This document shows positions 61,063 through 64,000 of a DNA stretch of 64,000 nucleotides, piece after piece (position 1 is the stretch's first letter; every line of letters begins with the position of its first letter). This stretch comes from BS150m-G50 sp964517435. Lineage in GTDB: Bacteria; CAIWAD01; BS150m-G50. The stretch spans positions 124,001 to 188,000 of the forward strand of contig CAZFEC010000001.1 in NCBI GenBank assembly GCA_964517435.1, given 5' to 3'. The position numbers were made by a program, and so were the translations under genes. A model generated the notes under the pieces. It had not been told where the DNA came from, searched no databases, and worked only from the letters and a program-made list of their open reading frames with translations.

Positions 61063-61313
61063 ATCTCTCCTCCTGCTTATCCGAAGCTGACTTACGACGG
61101 TGTGCATAGGAGGCAGACAGCAGCGGGGCTGGGGAGAAAGCCGCGGCATCCAGCGGATATCGCACCTGTTAGACGCAAAGAAAGGTTGATTTGTTCACCT
61201 CGTGGGAGATAACCCTAGTTGGTAAAAAATCGGGTAAATGAGTGAAGATGTGTTATCAGACTTGTGTTAGGAGGAAGATTTACTTATAATGCCTATGTCA
61301 AGTACCCAACCAA
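61063..61313. other. Divergent promoter region
   Basis: 250 bases between the propeller-like gene and the sigma-54 activator gene. It carries the candidate promoter at 61262-61290 and a 14-codon frame starting at 61290 (MPMSSTQPNEKRKSF) that overlaps the activator start in another frame and could be a leader peptide, though it has no good ribosome site. Confidence 0.45.
61262..61290 (+). promoter_or_regulatory. Candidate sigma-70 promoter of the activator gene
   Basis: TTGTGT (61262-61267), 17 bases, TATAAT (61285-61290): a perfect -10 with a half-matching -35. Transcription would start near 61297, only about 17 bases before the ATG at 61314. Confidence 0.55.
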
Positions 61314-63197
61314 ATGAAAAAAGAAAATCTTTCTGACAATCCGGCAGTACGTCTGTATGCGTGCGGAGACTACCAGCAGTGTATCTCCGAAGTGGACAGG
61401 CAACTGGCGACCCTGAATGATGAAGCCACGCGCAACTACCTGATGTTGGTGCGGGGGAACGCCCTGCTCCAGCTGGGGCGGAATCAGCAGGCCAGAGAGC
61501 TTTTCTTCCAGGTTTACCGTACTTGCCGTCTGCAGGATTTCAAGGATGATTTCTCCGACCTCTCCGCGCGTGCGCTGTTCAACGCCGGTCTGGCCACCAA
61601 GAATATGGGTGACATCAAGACCGCAATTCAGTTCTACCGTCAGGCGCTGGCGGAGGGTTTTATCGCTGAGGTCGAGGACAGCTGCCGCATTCACAATATG
61701 CTGGGCAATGCGCTGATCACTATTGATCAGGAAGAGGCATGGAGTCACTTGCAGCAGGCGCTGGAGCTGGCCGACGCTCATCAACTCTCCCGTCTGCGCC
61801 TGCTGGTGCGGCTGAACATCGCCGACTACCATATCCGCCGGGAGGACTACCTGCAAGCCCAGGATATCCTCCAGAGCGAGCTGGAAAACATTTCCGCGAC
61901 CGAACAAACAAGCATTCACTTCCGTTACAGTTTCAACCTGGCGGTACTGCTGCATCTGCAGGCGAGGCACACCCAGGCGATCACCCAGCTGCGCAAGCTG
62001 CTGCAGCTGTCCCCCTCCGCCGGGGAGCGGGCGCATATCCTCGCATACCTTGGTTTGAGTCAGCACGCTCTGGGCAGGGAAAAGGCTGCCCGCCGCTCCC
62101 TGACTGAAGCCAGGCAGTTGACGGATGCGTTGGAGGTGGACAGCAGTTTCGTGGACAACGCCTATCAGCAGGTATGGGATGAGACTCCCTCGCACCGGGA
62201 ACTGCAGGTAAAGCTGGCCGACACCCTCTTCCATCGCCATGGCATGATCGGTGTTTCCAGCAGCCATCACCGGCTGATGAACGATATCGACACCCTGGCC
62301 GATGCCACCAGCCCGCTGTTGATAACGGGCGAAACCGGCACCGGCAAGGAGCTGGTGGCCCGGGCTCTGCATAACGTCAGCGAACGCAAGCAGCGACCTT
62401 TCGTGCCGGTGAACTGTCCCGCCATCCCGGAATCACTGTTTGAATCGATTCTGTTCGGCCACCGCAAGGGTTCCTTTACCGGGGCAACTGAAAACCGGAT
62501 CGGTCTGGTCGAAGCGGCGGAGGACGGTACCCTCTTCCTGGACGAGATCGGCGATCTCCCTCTCTCGATTCAGGCCAAGCTGCTCCGTTTCCTGGAAAAT
62601 GGCGAGTATAATCAAATGGGATCCCAGGAGGTGAAACGCTCCCCCGCCCGCATCATCTCCGCTACCAACCGGGATCTGGACGAATTGACCAAGTCATCGC
62701 AGTTCCGCGAAGATTTGATGCAGCGAATTTCAGTTTTCCGCATCCATATTTCTCCTTTACGAAATCATGTTGAAGATGTATATTTTCTAATAACCGGGTT
62801 TCTCGACAGACTGAATGCGCAGCACGACACCAGAAAGACTATTTCTGCGCAAACGATACTCCTGCTGGAGAAGCACAGCTATAAAGGCAACGTGCGGGAG
62901 TTGAAAAACCTGGTCTTGCGTGGGTTCCAGAGAGCCCAGACGGTGATCGAACCGGAACACCTGACGTTGGTCCCCTTGGCGGAACAGCTGTCGGAACCGG
63001 CGGTCAACGTCGAACTGGAGCAAGCGGTAGCTGATTTCGAGCGCGAGTTGATCGTACGCAAGCTTCGGGAGCACCGCGGGGAACGGGAATCCTCTGCGCG
63101 CGACCTCGGCATTTCCCTGCGCAGTCTCAAGTACAAGCTGCAGAAGCTGGGAATCGATTCACAAGTCTTCAAAATGCAAAACAATAGGAAGCGGTAA
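61314..63197 (+). CDS. TPR-containing sigma-54-dependent transcriptional activator
   Basis: 627 residues. Residues 1-290 are helical TPR-like repeats (ARALFNAGLATKNMGDIKTAIQFYRQAL, LQQALELADAH), in place of a receiver domain. The AAA+ domain has Walker A GETGTGKE (339-346), GSFTGA (386-391) instead of the usual GAFTGA, Walker B TLFLDEIG (406-413) and FREDLMQRI (464-472). The C-terminus (ELIVRKLREHRGERESSARDLGISLRSLKYKLQKLGI) is a Fis-type helix-turn-helix. It opens promoters of RpoN. The ATG has a weak ribosome site. The next gene follows by two bases; the pair is probably co-expressed. Confidence 0.93.
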   Translation: MKKENLSDNPAVRLYACGDYQQCISEVDRQLATLNDEATRNYLMLVRGNALLQLGRNQQARELFFQVYRTCRLQDFKDDFSDLSARALFNAGLATKNMGDIKTAIQFYRQALAEGFIAEVEDSCRIHNMLGNALITIDQEEAWSHLQQALELADAHQLSRLRLLVRLNIADYHIRREDYLQAQDILQSELENISATEQTSIHFRYSFNLAVLLHLQARHTQAITQLRKLLQLSPSAGERAHILAYLGLSQHALGREKAARRSLTEARQLTDALEVDSSFVDNAYQQVWDETPSHRELQVKLADTLFHRHGMIGVSSSHHRLMNDIDTLADATSPLLITGETGTGKELVARALHNVSERKQRPFVPVNCPAIPESLFESILFGHRKGSFTGATENRIGLVEAAEDGTLFLDEIGDLPLSIQAKLLRFLENGEYNQMGSQEVKRSPARIISATNRDLDELTKSSQFREDLMQRISVFRIHISPLRNHVEDVYFLITGFLDRLNAQHDTRKTISAQTILLLEKHSYKGNVRELKNLVLRGFQRAQTVIEPEHLTLVPLAEQLSEPAVNVELEQAVADFERELIVRKLREHRGERESSARDLGISLRSLKYKLQKLGIDSQVFKMQNNRKR

Positions 63198-63199
63198 CG

Positions 63200-64000
63200 A
63201 TGAAACGCAATCTCCGCAACCGCACACTTTTGTCAGCGATTGTAACCGTTCTGACGGCAGGTTGGCTCCTGGCCAACGCCGGCGTGGATGGTCAGACTTT
63301 CAATCCAGACTTCACCGATTCCGAAACCCGAGACGGCACCATCATGTACCGTCTCGCCAGCAAGGTTTCCGGTGAGACAATTGAGCTGACATATCAGACC
63401 CAGCTGTACATCCTGGCCGATTCCCCGCCCGAAGAACCCTCCACCATCATCTTCACCGGTGGCGAACTGTTTTTCGAAAACACCGGTCCCAACCGCACTG
63501 AGTACGAGTTCGGCATGTCCTATCTCACGGACGATGTGCTCAGTTACTTTGCGCTCGTAGCCGGTCCCGGTTCCGTCCACTATGACGGTGCCGAATTGAA
63601 CAATATCGAGCTGATACCGGCGGCGACCGACAGTTTCGCCGTCGGATTCTCGAATTCCTGGTTGCGCAATCAGGAGCTCTCCCTGATCGCAACCGCCGGT
63701 ACCCTGACCGCCGACAACACGATCTTCGAAGCGGCGGCACCCGCCATTATCGCTGACCAGTCCAGTCAGGTGGACTTCAGCGACTGCATCTTCCTGAATG
63801 CGAACAACGAAGCGATCTTACTCCACAACAGCAGTTGCTCCGTTTCCGGATCGCTCTTCATCACCAATCACATCGGCGTCTTCACCCGCGACAGCAGCAC
63901 GCTGGATCTGTCGAGTACGCTGTTCCAGGGTAATCACATCGCGCTGCAAGTCGATGCCACCTACTGCACCGTGGAGGTTCACCATTCATCCTTCTGGGGA
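63200..64000 (+). CDS. Secreted beta-helix protein, truncated at window end
   Basis: At least 267 residues; the frame is open to the window edge. Signal peptide (KRNLRNRTLLSAIVTVLTAGWLLANA). From about residue 130, repeated short strands with N-rich turns (LTADNTIFEAAAPAIIADQSSQVDFSDCIFLNANNEAI, LFITNHIGVFTRD) suggest a right-handed parallel beta-helix similar to the lipoprotein at 52301. AGGAAG lies 8 bases before the ATG. Coupled to the sigma-54 activator gene, which hints that this regulator controls, or is controlled with, a surface or secreted function. Confidence 0.82.
   Translation, partial: MKRNLRNRTLLSAIVTVLTAGWLLANAGVDGQTFNPDFTDSETRDGTIMYRLASKVSGETIELTYQTQLYILADSPPEEPSTIIFTGGELFFENTGPNRTEYEFGMSYLTDDVLSYFALVAGPGSVHYDGAELNNIELIPAATDSFAVGFSNSWLRNQELSLIATAGTLTADNTIFEAAAPAIIADQSSQVDFSDCIFLNANNEAILLHNSSCSVSGSLFITNHIGVFTRDSSTLDLSSTLFQGNHIALQVDATYCTVEVHHSSFWG

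Noticed and set aside
1..64000. CRISPR array, tRNA or rRNA genes
   Set aside because: No regular spaced repeats, cloverleaf T-loop motifs or rRNA landmarks were found in the intergenic stretches.

Overview
The window (about 60% G+C, densely coded, 64 kb) looks like one contig of a flagellated Gram-negative bacterium of the Fibrobacterota-Chlorobiota-Bacteroidota (FCB) superphylum, probably from a poorly cultured lineage. The clues are two secreted proteins ending in a type IX-secretion/FlgD-like C-terminal sorting domain (46605-50834 and 59056-61062), a TonB-dependent receptor with a carboxypeptidase-like N-terminal domain, several lipoproteins, a FliA-type promoter in front of a short flagellin gene, and sigma-54 machinery. 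The phylum assignment is inference. No rRNA, tRNA, CRISPR array or transposase gene was recognised.

Layout. 1-2707: divergent pair of a truncated amidohydrolase and a beta-CASP metallo-beta-lactamase nuclease. 2708-3956: AT-rich island with one small unknown gene, bracketed by two inverted copies of a two-hairpin repeat. 3957-11363: plus-strand operon of a TPR protein, an unknown secreted protein, a PD-(D/E)XK nuclease/XPD-like helicase fusion, a PfkB kinase and a radical SAM protein. 11467-13661: gap-pgk glycolytic operon. 13662-14139: gene-free stretch with a sigma-54-type promoter and a strong terminator, probably an orphan small RNA. 14140-19392: lipoprotein, GT2, GT4, GT4, M23 peptidase operon. 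19741-20784: flagellin unit. 20813-28880: operon aroQ, flippase, FemAB-like, deacetylase, GT4, GT2, folD, cdsA. 29235-39764: housekeeping genes on the minus strand (dxs, ispH, pepA, PHP, rny, zinc ribbon, coaX, amidase, greA, PspC). 39875-46307: SpoIID/SPOR protein, prfB with a programmed frameshift, NrnA-like DHH phosphatase, two-part radical SAM protein. 46605-53710: secreted GH13 amylase, M20 peptidase, beta-helix lipoprotein. 53893-55798: archease-rtcB RNA-repair pair. 55801-56567: DUF2089 regulator with a SHOCT-like partner. 56758-61062: TonB receptor and a secreted propeller-like protein. 61314-64000: TPR/sigma-54 activator followed by a secreted beta-helix protein cut by the window edge.

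The most unusual content is non-coding. A dispersed element of about 108 bp made of two adjacent hairpins occurs four times (2811-2912, 3664-3772, 39785-39892, 58853-58961). Its stem ends change in a compensated way between copies, and its conserved end points at the start of dxs, the TonB receptor gene and the TPR operon. Second to that is the sigma-54-type promoter followed by a structured, gene-less transcript with a GCAA-loop terminator (13959-14125). All functional names are read from motifs by eye; no database search was possible.
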